Shown here one piece after another: positions 31,871 to 40,850 of a stretch of DNA of 43,826 nucleotides. Within the stretch, counting starts at the first letter, position 1; each line of letters opens with the position of its first letter. The position numbers were made by a program, and so were the translations under genes. Source of the DNA: Latilactobacillus fuchuensis DSM 14340 = JCM 11249 (GTDB lineage: Bacteria; Bacillota; Bacilli; Lactobacillales; Lactobacillaceae); contig NZ_BAMJ01000021.1 of the NCBI RefSeq assembly GCF_000615805.1, positions 1-43,826 on the forward strand, read 5' to 3'. A model generated the notes under the pieces. It did no database searches. It was not told where the DNA came from and saw only the letters and a program-made list of their open reading frames with translations.

Positions 31871-33948
31871 TTATTTTTTCATAATTCGTAAGGCGTTTAA
31901 AATCGCGATTAAAGTGACACCGACATCGGCAAAAACAGCTTCCCACATTGTCGCAATCCCAAAGGCACCCAATAATAGGAAGAGTCCTTTAACAGCGAGT
32001 GCGAAAATAATGTTTTGCCAAACAATCTTACGGGTAAAACGCGCAATCGAAATTGCGGTGGCGAGTTTAGTTGGTTCATCCGACATCAAAACGATATCGG
32101 CCGCTTCAATTGCTGCGTCTGAGCCTAAACCGCCCATTGCGACCCCAACATCGGCGCGTGCCAAGACGGGTGTGTCGTTAATCCCATCGCCAACGAAGGC
32201 AATTTTGCCGTTGGTGGCGCGGTCGTCGGTGAGCGCTGCTACGAGTGCGACTTTATCTTGTGGAAGTAGTTCACTTTCAACGCGATCAATGCCGAGTGTT
32301 TGACTAACTGCACTTGCGACAGCTTGGTTGTCGCCGGTCAACATAATGGTTTGGCGAATGCCAGCCGTTTTTAATTGTTGAATCGCTGTTTGGGCATCAG
32401 GTTTGAGTGTATCGGCAATCACTAAGTAACCTAGATATTGTCCAGCGTAAGCGAGGTGGATACTCGTCCCAATTTCAGTTGGTTCAAGTGGTGTTAAACC
32501 ACTTTCAGTTAACCAACTGGCTTTACCGGCTTGTAATAATTGGTCGTCAAGTTGACCTTGAACACCGTGGCCGGCAATTTCGCGAACCGCACTGATTGAT
32601 TCTGTCAGTGCGGCCTGATTAGCCGCAGGATTGATTGGGCAATCGGATGGTTCGAATTTTGTTCGACCAAGGCTGCTAAATGCAATAAACGATCGCTAGT
32701 CACGCCAATCGGATGGATTGCGGTGACCGTAAACGTCCCCTTTGTTAACGTGCCGGTTTTATCAAAGACGACGGTTTGAACGTCGTTTAAGGCTTCAAGG
32801 TAGTTACTCCCTTTGACCAGAATCCCGTTTTTAGAAGCCGTGCCAATCCCGGCGAAGAAACCTAGCGGGATTGAAATCACTAAGGCGCAAGGACACGAGA
32901 TGACTAGGAAGATGAGCGCGCGGTATAACCAATCAGCGAAAACCCCGCCGAAAAATAGGGGTGGCACAATGGCTAATAGGAGTGCGAAACCGACGACGAT
33001 TGGCGTATAAACTTTAGCAAACCGCGTGATGAAGTTTTCCGTAGGGGCTTTTTGACTGCTAGCATTTTCAACGAGATCTAAGATTTTAGCGACGGTTGAA
33101 TCCGCGTAAGGTTTAGTGACCTCGATACTGAGTAAACCAGACTGATTAATGCCACCACTTAAGATGGTGTCGCCGGATTTGAAAGCGCGCGGCACTGATT
33201 CACCGGTAATCGCGGCCGTATTGACGAAGCTAGTGCCGTCGATGACAATCCCGTCTAGGGGCACTTTTTCACCGGGTTTGACCACGATTGTCTCCCCAAC
33301 CTGAACGGATTCTGGGGCGACGCGTTGCAGACCGGTGGTCGTTTTTTGATTGGCAAAGGCCGGTTTGATGGCGACCAAGCTAGCGATTGATTGGCGCGAA
33401 TGGTTAATCGCCAACGTTTGGAAATATTCACCAACTTGATAAAAGAGCATGACGCCGACTGCTTCAGCGTATTGACCAATCCCGAAGGCCCCGATGGTTG
33501 CAACTGACATTAAAAAGTTTTCATCGAACCATTGACCATGGAAAATATTAAAAACAGCTTTCCAGATAATGTCGTAGCCGATGATTAAAAAGGCGCTTAG
33601 TAGTAATAAAACTTGACCAGTTGTGTGGACTGCTGGCAGATATGAAAGGCCAAGAAGCAGTGCACTAGCGATTATCCGGATTAAATTGACATTAAACGAC
33701 CATTTTTGAGAGGTTGGTTCGGGTTGATTAGTTGATTGGACCATCACGTCGGGTTCTGTTTTTTTGAGTAAGTCCGCTAGCTCGGTTTCAAAAACCGTTG
33801 CTGCTTGGTTACCGGTTAATTCATAATTTAATTTCTGGGTGGCGAAGTTGACTGAACAACTTTTAACGTTAGGCAATCGCTTGACGTTACTTTCGATTTT
33901 AATGGCACAGGCTGCGCAATCGATGCCCGTTAATTGAACTTGTTTCAT
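31871..33948 (-). pseudogene. Heavy-metal (Zn/Cd-type) P1B-ATPase, split by one frameshift
   Basis: Metal efflux pump, about 690 aa when joined. Domains in order: N-terminal metal-binding domain with DCAAC (Cys11 and Cys14), membrane helices, the phosphatase-domain loop ITGESVP, the transport motif CPCALV, the phosphorylation site DKTGTLT, the HP motif (NSNHPIA), and the GDGINDTP hinge in the second frame. The frame breaks after QSILRLIRPH at about 32618; one G of a GG (CTGCGG for CTGGCGG) restores SILAANQAALTESI. The zinc-type sensor just upstream suggests Zn/Cd rather than copper. Artefact or true decay cannot be told from sequence alone. Confidence 0.88.
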
Positions 33949-34008
33949 AATAGAAACCTCCTTATTGGTTTAAAACAACCGTTAAATTGGGTGAATGTTT
34001 TAAGTGGA

Positions 34009-34031
34009 CATATGAGCATATATTCATACGT
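34009..34031. promoter_or_regulatory. Possible ArsR/SmtB operator upstream of the ATPase
   Basis: TATGAGCATATATTCATA (34011-34028) is an imperfect palindrome (TATGA/TCATA arms), like SmtB/CzrA boxes with TGA...TCA halves. It lies 60 nt upstream of the ATPase start. A promoter could not be fixed with certainty. Confidence 0.4.
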
Positions 34032-34108
34032 TACCTAAAAGATAACACCAAAAGGCTTAGAATGCAAGGCTAATGCCGATTAATTTTAACGATGATCGTT
34101 ACCAAAAG

Positions 34109-34155
34109 AAAAGCACCCAGCGTAAGCCTTTGAGAGACTTGCGCTGGGTGCTTTT
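34109..34155 (-). terminator. Intrinsic terminator of the arsR transcript
   Basis: AAAAAGCACCCAGCGC and GCTGGGTGCTTTT (minus strand) form a strong GC-rich stem. It separates the repressor from the ATPase, which therefore needs its own promoter. Confidence 0.85.
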
Positions 34156-34161
34156 TGGCGT

Positions 34162-34494
34162 TTAATGTTCATTAACGTGGGCGATGACTTGTGAGAAAAT
34201 ATTGATCACGTGATTATCCGCTAGAGAATAGTAGACTTCTTTGCCTTCTTTGCGACTTTTAACCAATTTTGCTTGTTTTAAGACGCGTAATTGATGAGAA
34301 ATAGAGGATTGCGACATCTCTAATACGTTGACGATATCGTAGACCCGTAATTCTGATTGAAATAGTGCGTAGAGAATTTTCGCACGGGTTTTATCGCCAA
34401 GTATTTTGAAAAGAGTTGAGATGTGATCCAACGTTTCTTCTTTAGGAAGTGTCTTTTGGACGGAGCGAATTAGTTGGTCGTGATCAATTGTCAT
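34162..34494 (-). CDS. ArsR/SmtB-family zinc-type metalloregulator
   Basis: A 110-residue winged-helix repressor. The recognition region is MSQSSISHQLRVLKQAKLVKS. The last helix, DNHVINIFSQVIAHVNEH, carries Asp, His (+2), His (+13) and Glu (+16), the spacing of the alpha-5 zinc site of SmtB. There is no CxC of the ArsR or CadC cysteine sites, so it is probably a Zn sensor controlling the downstream P-type ATPase. ATG follows CGGAGG. It lies only 14 nt after the phosphodiesterase gene on the same strand and may share its transcript. Confidence 0.9.
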   Translation of the reverse strand: MTIDHDQLIRSVQKTLPKEETLDHISTLFKILGDKTRAKILYALFQSELRVYDIVNVLEMSQSSISHQLRVLKQAKLVKSRKEGKEVYYSLADNHVINIFSQVIAHVNEH

Positions 34495-34508
34495 AGTGAG
34501 AGCCTCCG

Positions 34509-35912
34509 TTAGGATTTAATAGTAGGATTCGACCAAGCGGTTGCAAATTGAAGCAACGGTTTGGGGGGCGGACTTGCTTTAACCGGGTTTAAAAAGGTCA
34601 GGGGTGTCGGCAGGATGGTTAAGTTTGTTTGCCGTAATTGTGCGGGCAGTTGACGGTAGAAATGCCAAACAAGTTGGCTTTGATCGGTACTGGGCGCTAA
34701 ATTAATTTGAGTTTGTTGGCTCTTAACCCAGCCGCCTTTAACCTTAAACCAAACACGGTTGCCGACGTAGCGGACTGCCAGAATTTGATGGTGACTGTTG
34801 GCGATTAAATGACCGGTCATTTGGGTGGGATGAATCGGGCTATTCCAAGTTGGAATGCTTAACGGTTGGTTTTTAACTTGAATTGATTTACCCACTAAGA
34901 GCGCTGCTGCTTGAGCAGTTTGACCAACGTTAATTGTATCACTTAAAACGAAACGATTGGTACCAATTCGATAGTAAGTTTGATCGTCAATTGTAATGGT
35001 TTGGGTGATTTGATAGGTGTGACCCGCTTTAGCCGGGGTTTTGGCAGTCGTTAATTCGTAAGGGTTTTCGATGGTTGGGAGATTCGTTAAACTATTGACT
35101 TGACCCGTTGTATCGAGATTTTTAATATCGGCTTGATCCTGGGCGGCTTGGTAATGCCGCCCGAGTGCGGGATAATTCGTGACGACCCCATCGACGTTTA
35201 AATTAACTAGCCAGTTCCAAGTCGTTTGATTTTCAGCCATCTCGTTCCAAACATAGACTTTTTGATGGAGATAATGGAGTTGCTTAATAATTGTTGGGGT
35301 AACCAACTCGGACGAAATATTGATGCCGTCAGCGTACTTAAAGCTTTCGAACGAAATGCGTTGAAGACTACCGACGATAAAAATCCGCGGAATCTGGGGC
35401 ATTAATTTCTGCATATTCATCAGACTCTTAATCGAAAATGAATGGACCATAATTCGATCTTGCATCTGGTATTTTTGAATCAGCGCGACTAATTTAGCTT
35501 CCATATCTTGTGGATTGCCTTTTTTAGTTTTCTTCGTTTCGATTAAGAATTTAGCGTTCGGATTGTTTTGATAGTGTTGAAAGAGTTGTTCGACACTATG
35601 GATGGGTTCGCCGTTACTCATTTTAAGCGTACTGAGTTTGGCGAATGTATTTTGAGAAACAATCGTATCGACACCGGTGACCCGTTGTAAATTACGATCA
35701 TGAGAGATGACTAAGACGCCATCTTCGGATTCGTGTAAGTCGAGTTCGACGTAATTGGCACCTTGCGAAAAAGCCATGTCGATACTTTGAAACGTTTCTT
35801 CTGGTGCATTGATAGGATCGCCACGATGGCCAATCACGGTAAATCCGGATAATAATGAAAAACAGACGGCACAAAAGGCTAATAGCCAACGATGCTGATT
35901 ATTTTTAAACAA
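34509..35912 (-). CDS. Secreted glycerophosphodiester phosphodiesterase with C-terminal wall-type domains
   Basis: Exported enzyme (467 aa) that would hydrolyse glycerophosphodiesters, perhaps from teichoic acid or lipids. An N-terminal signal or anchor (WLLAFCAVCFSLLSGFTV) leads directly into the GDPD domain (about 27-255): GHRGDPINAPEETFQS, ELDLHESEDGVLVISHD with catalytic His and Asp/Glu residues, and TKKTKKG. Residues about 275-467 hold repeated beta modules (YYRIGTNRFV, WFKVKGGWVKS) like surface-layer or SH3-type wall-binding domains. The start is TTG 35912 after GAGGAGG. The link to arsR downstream is positional. Confidence 0.88.
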   Translation of the reverse strand: MFKNNQHRWLLAFCAVCFSLLSGFTVIGHRGDPINAPEETFQSIDMAFSQGANYVELDLHESEDGVLVISHDRNLQRVTGVDTIVSQNTFAKLSTLKMSNGEPIHSVEQLFQHYQNNPNAKFLIETKKTKKGNPQDMEAKLVALIQKYQMQDRIMVHSFSIKSLMNMQKLMPQIPRIFIVGSLQRISFESFKYADGINISSELVTPTIIKQLHYLHQKVYVWNEMAENQTTWNWLVNLNVDGVVTNYPALGRHYQAAQDQADIKNLDTTGQVNSLTNLPTIENPYELTTAKTPAKAGHTYQITQTITIDDQTYYRIGTNRFVLSDTINVGQTAQAAALLVGKSIQVKNQPLSIPTWNSPIHPTQMTGHLIANSHHQILAVRYVGNRVWFKVKGGWVKSQQTQINLAPSTDQSQLVWHFYRQLPAQLRQTNLTILPTPLTFLNPVKASPPPKPLLQFATAWSNPTIKS

Positions 35913-36022
35913 ATCAGCAACCTCCTCACATTTTAAAGCTACCTAATAAGATACCATTATTCTGAAAAAAAGCCCAGATGAGTCATTTAATTTACAGAAA
36001 AGTAAAAAAGTTAAAAATATAT

Positions 36023-36051
36023 TTGACAACGCTTACATTAAGCGGTATATT
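36023..36051 (+). promoter_or_regulatory. Strong promoter with an embedded cre site
   Basis: TTGACA (36023-36028), a 17-bp spacer and TATATT (36046-36051). The -35 box is overlapped by TGACAACGCTTACA (36024-36037), which matches the cre consensus TGWAARCGYTWNCW at 13 of 14 positions. The spacer also contains the inverted repeat CGCTTA/TAAGCG. Repression by CcpA would block polymerase directly. Confidence 0.75.
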
Positions 36052-36057
36052 ATGTTC

Positions 36058-36138
36058 GTAAGGTACTTATGCAATTACCTTTTTATCAATTCTCTTTCTC
36101 TCTTATGCCAACCACTGTCTACGGATAGTGGTTTTTTT
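36058..36138 (+). ncRNA. Candidate small RNA of about 80 nt under CcpA control
   Basis: A promoter at 36023-36051 is followed after about 80 nt by a complete intrinsic terminator, and no gene lies between. The predicted transcript has a 5' hairpin (AAGGTA/TACCTT, 36058-36080), a single-stranded C/U-rich stretch (TCTCTTTCTCTC, about 36091-36102), and the terminator. C/U-rich stretches in Gram-positive small RNAs pair with ribosome binding sites. A weak frame starts at ATG 36052 but runs through the terminator without a ribosome binding site. A leader/attenuator for the gene at 36197 is the alternative. Confidence 0.55.
36109..36138 (+). terminator. Terminator of the candidate small RNA
   Basis: AACCACTGTC and GATAGTGGTTTTTTT close on a TACG tetraloop, a stable UNCG-type loop in RNA, followed by seven T. 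Confidence 0.85.
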
Positions 36139-36196
36139 GTGTACATATTGGTAAAATAAACATAGATTAAGACGGATAAGAATAGGAAGTAACGAT

Positions 36197-36511
36197 ATGG
36201 CGGAGAAGTATCAGGTATTTGACATCATTGAAGAAATCACACGGTTAGACGGCACCACTTATTATGAGTTGGCCAATATTTTCATGAATGGTCGTGGTGA
36301 GTTAGCCGCTAATCGGGGGTTAATTAAACAAGTTCGTATTTTACAATTGAATATTCCACACTCAAATGCGGTTCAAACGTATGAACGCTACATCAACGAA
36401 ACTTACACGATGCCAACTGTCGATTTTGACCATTGGGAAGAATGGCAGAAGACCGACGGCGCGATTCAAACGGCGTTCAATGAAATTTTAAAAGCGAACC
36501 ATATTGGCTAG
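36197..36511 (+). CDS. Conserved hypothetical protein, 104 aa
   Basis: Not recognised. A small acidic soluble protein (DIIEEITRLDGTTYYELANIF, DFDHWEEWQKTDGA), with no signal peptide or membrane helix. A GGAAG site lies 8 nt before ATG. It sits between the small RNA terminator and the yunD-like gene, about 95 nt before the latter. No terminator was seen between them, so it may be the first gene of the yunD-yutD-yutF transcript. Confidence 0.72.
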   Translation: MAEKYQVFDIIEEITRLDGTTYYELANIFMNGRGELAANRGLIKQVRILQLNIPHSNAVQTYERYINETYTMPTVDFDHWEEWQKTDGAIQTAFNEILKANHIG

Positions 36512-36606
36512 TGTTTCAATTGATGATTGAAATCGAGTTGATTTTTGGACGGATTCAGTAACGTGAGGGCAAGTTAAGCGGCGTTAAACGCTAAGAGGGT
36601 AATCAA

Positions 36607-38028
36607 ATGGAAACAATTCATATTTTACACACGAATGATTTACATTCACATTTTGAAAACTGGCCGAGAATGCGCCGTTTCCTATTAGAAAAACAACAAA
36701 CTTATCGTCAACAAAAAGAGACTGTTTATACGTTTGATATTGGGGATGCGATGGATCGCAGTCATCCCTTAACGGAAGCGACTAATGGTCAAATTAATAC
36801 GGAATTGCTTAATCAGATTGGTTACGATGGTGTCACGATTGGGAATAATGAAGGGATTGGCAATAGTCATGCTGATTTAGAAAACCTGTACGACCACGCA
36901 AACTTTCCAGTCTTGTTGGCCAATTTATTCGAACAATCCGATGAACAACTAGCCGAATTTGCGCAACCGTATCAAATTATGACGACGGAAGCTGGGACTC
37001 GGGTGGCGGTCGTCGGGCTAACCGCACCATTTTTCTTAACGTATCGACCGAATGGTTGGGAACCGGTCACGATTAGCGAAGAGATGCCTAAGCTCTTAGC
37101 GACTCTGGAAGGCCAATATGACGTGCTGATTCTATTGTCCCATTTAGGCATTACGACGGATAATTGGTTGGCGGCTCATTTTCCGGAAATCGACGTCATT
37201 TGTGGGGCGCATACACACCATCTATTGAAAGACGGACTGGTGGTCAATCAGACTTTGTTAACTGCGGCTGAAAAGTACGGCCATTACATCGGCGAAATTA
37301 CGTTGACACTAGAAGATCATCAGATTACCGATGAAGTGGCCCGCACCGTTTTAACGGCGGATTTACCAGTTAAAAAGACCGATAAAGCTGAAATAGAAGG
37401 TTATCTGAAACGGGGCCACGCATTACTGAAGGCCCAGACAGTGGCTGATTTACCGGAAAACTTACCGATTAAAGCGGTCGGGGAATCGCCGATGATGATG
37501 ACCGGACTCAAGGCGTTGGAGACAGCGACCGAGACGGATGCGGCTATTTTAAACACCGGGTTATTCTTAACGAATTTGCCGGCGGGCGTCATCACTAAAG
37601 ATGATGTCCAAACGCAGTTACCCCATCCGATGCATCTGATTAAAGTCACACTCAAAGGTTACGATTTATGGCGAATGATGCTTGAAATGGAAAAGAATCG
37701 GTTGTTTTTACGTAAGTTTCCGATTAAAGGGATGAGTTTTCGTGGTAAAATCTTTGGAGACGTTGTTTATGACGGTATCGCAGTTGATCTGAATTTACGC
37801 CGGGTCTTTTGGCACGGTCAAGAAGTGCAACCCGATCAGACGTACACGTTTGCAACGGTCGATCATTATTTATTCATTCCATTCTTCCCGACAATTGAGA
37901 TTGTCGGCGAAACTGAATTTGTCTTTCCTGATTTTTTAAGAAATGCAGTTGCTCGTTATTTAGCACAAGAATACCCCGTACAACGGGAAAAGGAGGACCA
38001 AGGTGACAGAAACCAAACCAAATCCTAA
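36607..38028 (+). CDS. YunD-like metallophosphoesterase / 5'-nucleotidase family
   Basis: A 473-residue cytoplasmic member (no signal peptide) of the UDP-sugar hydrolase/5'-nucleotidase family. The metal centre is seen in ILHTNDLHSHFEN, TFDIGDAMDRSH, TIGNNEG, LILLSHLGITTDN and DVICGAHTHH. A C-terminal 5'-nucleotidase domain follows from about 285. The substrate is unproven. ATG 36607 has a weak site (AGAGGG). The stop overlaps the yutD-like gene by 26 nt, and the order yunD-yutD-yutF recalls Bacillus. Confidence 0.88.
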   Translation: METIHILHTNDLHSHFENWPRMRRFLLEKQQTYRQQKETVYTFDIGDAMDRSHPLTEATNGQINTELLNQIGYDGVTIGNNEGIGNSHADLENLYDHANFPVLLANLFEQSDEQLAEFAQPYQIMTTEAGTRVAVVGLTAPFFLTYRPNGWEPVTISEEMPKLLATLEGQYDVLILLSHLGITTDNWLAAHFPEIDVICGAHTHHLLKDGLVVNQTLLTAAEKYGHYIGEITLTLEDHQITDEVARTVLTADLPVKKTDKAEIEGYLKRGHALLKAQTVADLPENLPIKAVGESPMMMTGLKALETATETDAAILNTGLFLTNLPAGVITKDDVQTQLPHPMHLIKVTLKGYDLWRMMLEMEKNRLFLRKFPIKGMSFRGKIFGDVVYDGIAVDLNLRRVFWHGQEVQPDQTYTFATVDHYLFIPFFPTIEIVGETEFVFPDFLRNAVARYLAQEYPVQREKEDQGDRNQTKS

Positions 38029-38620
38029 ACTGACTAAAAAAGTCACACAAGCGTTGGCCAAGGAAACGGAAAGTACGCCAACTGAAAAACAACCAGAAGT
38101 CCCACAACACGTGGTGGCTAAAAGTGAAACGATGTTAGAAATCGATAAATGCGCCTATGAAGTGGTGGTCAATTACCGCGATGGCTATCAGCCTGAAAAA
38201 TTAAATGAACGGTACAACGATGTTTTAGCCAAATATGATTACATCGTCGCCGATTGGGGTTTTGAACAATTGCGCTTGCGGGGCTTCTATAAAACGACTA
38301 ACCGGCGCGCCAACAAAGATCAATTGATTGATACGTTGGAAGATTACCTCTATGAATATTGTAATTTTGGTTGTCCCTACTTCGTGATTGAACGCCAAGG
38401 TAAACCAATCATTAAAAATGAAAACCGGCGCCACAATAATCGGCAACGGAATTCGCAAAAACGGCGTCGTCAGCAAAAACCAGGCTTTACGGAACGCCAA
38501 GTGGTTGACAGCCAAAAAGTAGTTAAAGAACAACCAAAAAAGGCCGTCACGACGAATAAAAAATCCGTTAATAAGCGGCATTTTAAGATACGACCATTAG
38601 AAAGCGACACTAAAAAGTAA
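38003..38620 (+). CDS. YutD-like protein (DUF1027)
   Basis: A 205-residue protein with the DUF1027/YutD core at about 45-135 (EVVVNYRDGYQPEKLNERYN, DYIVADWGFEQLRLRGFY, DYLYEYCNFGCPYFVIE). The ends are charged and low in complexity, and the C-terminal 65 residues are very basic (RRHNNRQRNSQKRRRQQKP), suggesting nucleic-acid contact. The start is GTG 38003, with AGGAGG 6 nt upstream inside the preceding gene. The function of the family is unknown; its fixed place beside yutF suggests a linked role. Confidence 0.87.
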   Translation: MTETKPNPKLTKKVTQALAKETESTPTEKQPEVPQHVVAKSETMLEIDKCAYEVVVNYRDGYQPEKLNERYNDVLAKYDYIVADWGFEQLRLRGFYKTTNRRANKDQLIDTLEDYLYEYCNFGCPYFVIERQGKPIIKNENRRHNNRQRNSQKRRRQQKPGFTERQVVDSQKVVKEQPKKAVTTNKKSVNKRHFKIRPLESDTKK

Positions 38621-38640
38621 ATTGGAGCGTTAAAAAGCAG

Positions 38641-39426
38641 ATGACAGATAACAAATATGCAGGCTACTTAATTGATTTAGATGGCACGATGTACCGCGGC
38701 AAAGAACGGATTCCAGAAGCAAAGGCCTTTATTGAACAATTGCAGGCGAAGCATTTAGATTTCATGTTCTTAACCAATAACACGACTAAGTCACCAGAAG
38801 CAGTCGTTCAAAATTTGGCGGATAACCACGATATTCACGCTACCGCTGACCAAGTTTATACACCATCGTTAGCGACGGCCCGCTATTTATTAAATTTAAA
38901 CGGCGGTCAAGCTAACGGTAAAACGGCGTATGTGATTGGCGAAATTGGGTTAAAACAAGCCATTTTAGATGCTGGTTTTAGAACCAATGAATACGATCCT
39001 GACTACGTGATTGTTGGCCTAGACTATGACGTGACCTATCATAAGTTTGAATTAGCGACGTTAGCGATTAAACGTGGGGCGCTTTTCATCGGGACCAATG
39101 CCGATACTAATTTACCGAACGAACGCGGTTTAGTACCAGGCGCGGGTTCAGTGATTGCATTAGTGGAACGTTCGACACAACGTTCAGCCTTGTATATTGG
39201 TAAACCTGAAACGATTATTATGGATATGGCGTTAGAACAGTTCGGTTTGACGAAAGAACAAGTCGTGATGGTCGGAGATAACTATAATACGGATATTAAA
39301 GCCGGCATTAATTCAGGGATGGCCACTTTATTGGTTTACACGGGGGTTTCAACACCAGCCGACGTGGCTAAAGAAGCAGCCCAACCGACGCATATTATTA
39401 ATAGTCTAGCTGAATGGCAAGCTTAA
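38641..39426 (+). CDS. HAD-superfamily NagD-like phosphatase (YutF type)
   Basis: A 261-residue phosphatase of the HAD class IIA. Motif I is LIDLDGTMYRG with the nucleophile Asp, motif II is LTNNTT, the cap lies about 80-170, and motif IV is MVGDNYNTDIKAG. YutF-type enzymes act on small sugar phosphates or nucleotides; the substrate is not certain. It follows the yutD-like gene by 20 nt and overlaps the next membrane protein gene by 13 nt, so all are one operon. Confidence 0.92.
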   Translation: MTDNKYAGYLIDLDGTMYRGKERIPEAKAFIEQLQAKHLDFMFLTNNTTKSPEAVVQNLADNHDIHATADQVYTPSLATARYLLNLNGGQANGKTAYVIGEIGLKQAILDAGFRTNEYDPDYVIVGLDYDVTYHKFELATLAIKRGALFIGTNADTNLPNERGLVPGAGSVIALVERSTQRSALYIGKPETIIMDMALEQFGLTKEQVVMVGDNYNTDIKAGINSGMATLLVYTGVSTPADVAKEAAQPTHIINSLAEWQA

Positions 39427-40048
39427 AACGGCGTGTTGTTTCGTTGAGCGGTTGGCTCGTGACGTGGTTAGCGCTACTGAGCGGGGCAGTCGTCTTGACG
39501 TGTTTATTGAGTTGGCTGATTTATCCGTTAGTCAGCAGTAGTGGTCATTTAGCGGCCAATCAACAACTTAGCCAACCGCAATTACTCAAGAATTTTAATC
39601 AATTAATGCGTTATTTATTATTACCAGGTGGCCAGTTACGCTTGCCTGATTTTCCGATGTCAACCAACGGGTACCAACATTTTGTTGAGGTAAAACGGCT
39701 CTTTTTATTGGCGGAAGTTGTTTGTCTCATAACGATTGGACCGGCGATTTGGCAATGGCGCCAGCGCAACAACAAGCAAAATTATGGCAATACATCGCAC
39801 CGATGCAAATGGCATTGGTGTTGCCAATCGTCTTCGGCTTTATTGCGAGTATGAATTTTGAACGCTTTTTTATCGCCTTTCATCAATTGCTATTCCGTAA
39901 TTTAGATTGGCAGTTTGATCCGGCGGTCGATCCGATCATCCTCGTGTTACCCGCGAGCTATTTTGCCATCTGTTTTGGGCTGTTTTTTATCCTGATTGAA
40001 GGTAGCTTTGGCTGGTTATTATGGCGGGGCAAAAGGGCGTTGCGTTAA
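39414..40048 (+). pseudogene. Integral membrane protein (TIGR01906-like), split by one frameshift
   Basis: A membrane protein of about 210 residues when joined, with four hydrophobic helices: LVTWLALLSGAVVLTCLLSWL, LFLLAEVVCLITIGPAIW, ALVLPIVFGFIASM and YFAICFGLFFILIEGSFGWLL. The first frame drifts after WQWRQRNNKQ; adding one A to the AAAA run at 39778-39781 gives NKQKLWQYIAPMQMAL and joins both parts. In lactobacilli this family commonly follows yutF. The ATG overlaps the yutF end and lacks a strong site, consistent with coupling. Confidence 0.78.
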
Positions 40049-40152
40049 TCCAACATTTTTATTAAGAAAACCTAAAAAAGATTGCTTTGGCTGACCGATT
40101 CGGTATGCTAGAGAAGTTAGTGTTAAATGAAAAAGAGTATAGGAGTGTCAAC

Positions 40153-40806
40153 ATGACGCAGTTAATTGATTTTGTTTTACATATTGATGCGCATCTGGTC
40201 AATATCGTCAACCAATTTGGCAATTGGACGTATGTCATTTTGTTTGCCATTATCTTTATTGAAACCGGGGCGGTCATTTTACCGTTTCTACCGGGCGATT
40301 CGTTATTATTTGCCGCAGCAGCATTGGCGGCGCGGACTGATAATGATTTGAATATTTGGTTGTTTGCCGCGTTATTCTTGATCGCGGCGATTGCCGGCGA
40401 TTCATTAAATGAACAAATCGGCCAACGATTAGGGCTGGCCGCTACGAAAAATCGGTTTTTTGGTAAATTTATCAACACCGAGAAAATCGGAGAGGCCCAG
40501 GTCTTCTTCGACAAATACGGTGGTAAGACGATTACGATTGGTCGGTTTATGCCGATTATCAGAACGTTTGTCCCGTTTGTGGCTGGTGGGAGTCAAATGC
40601 CATTTAAACGGTTCTTCCGCTACGACGTGATTGGGAGTGTGCTCTGGGTAGTTCTATGTTGCGGCGCGGGGTACTTCTTTGGTAATATCGCAGTCGTTAA
40701 AGAACATTTCTCATTAGTCGTGCTCGGAATTATCGCAGTGTCATTGATTCCGATGGTTGTCACGGCCGTTAAAGGGCAACTGAATAAAAGAAAAGTGAAT
40801 TCTTAA
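40153..40806 (+). CDS. DedA-family membrane protein (UptA/YngC-like)
   Basis: A 217-residue DedA/SNARE-associated protein with about five membrane segments. Typical features are the re-entrant FIETGAVILPFLPGDSLLFAA at about 32-52 and GRFMPIIRTFVPFVAGG at about 131-147, whose arginines are conserved. DedA proteins were recently shown to include undecaprenyl-phosphate carriers (UptA) and other lipid scramblases. ATG 40153 is chosen for the AGGAGTG site; the longer reading has none. It stands after the yut operon, before a terminator. Confidence 0.9.
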   Translation: MTQLIDFVLHIDAHLVNIVNQFGNWTYVILFAIIFIETGAVILPFLPGDSLLFAAAALAARTDNDLNIWLFAALFLIAAIAGDSLNEQIGQRLGLAATKNRFFGKFINTEKIGEAQVFFDKYGGKTITIGRFMPIIRTFVPFVAGGSQMPFKRFFRYDVIGSVLWVVLCCGAGYFFGNIAVVKEHFSLVVLGIIAVSLIPMVVTAVKGQLNKRKVNS

Positions 40807-40810
40807 TACG

Positions 40811-40848
40811 AAAAAAGGCTTAATCCAATGTTGGGATTAAGCCTTTTA
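40811..40848. terminator. Bidirectional intrinsic terminator
   Basis: AAAAAAGGCTTAATCC and GGATTAAGCCTTTT pair; shared by dedA and the convergent reductase. Confidence 0.88.
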
Positions 40849-40850
40849 AA

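Noticed and set aside
36052-36156. A 34-codon frame starting at ATG 36052 inside the candidate small RNA
   Set aside because: No ribosome binding site, its ATG lies at or upstream of the likely transcription start, and the frame runs through the terminator.
39722-40048. A separate 108-residue membrane protein gene
   Set aside because: It is the second half of the frameshifted membrane protein starting at 39414; its own ATG has no ribosome binding site.
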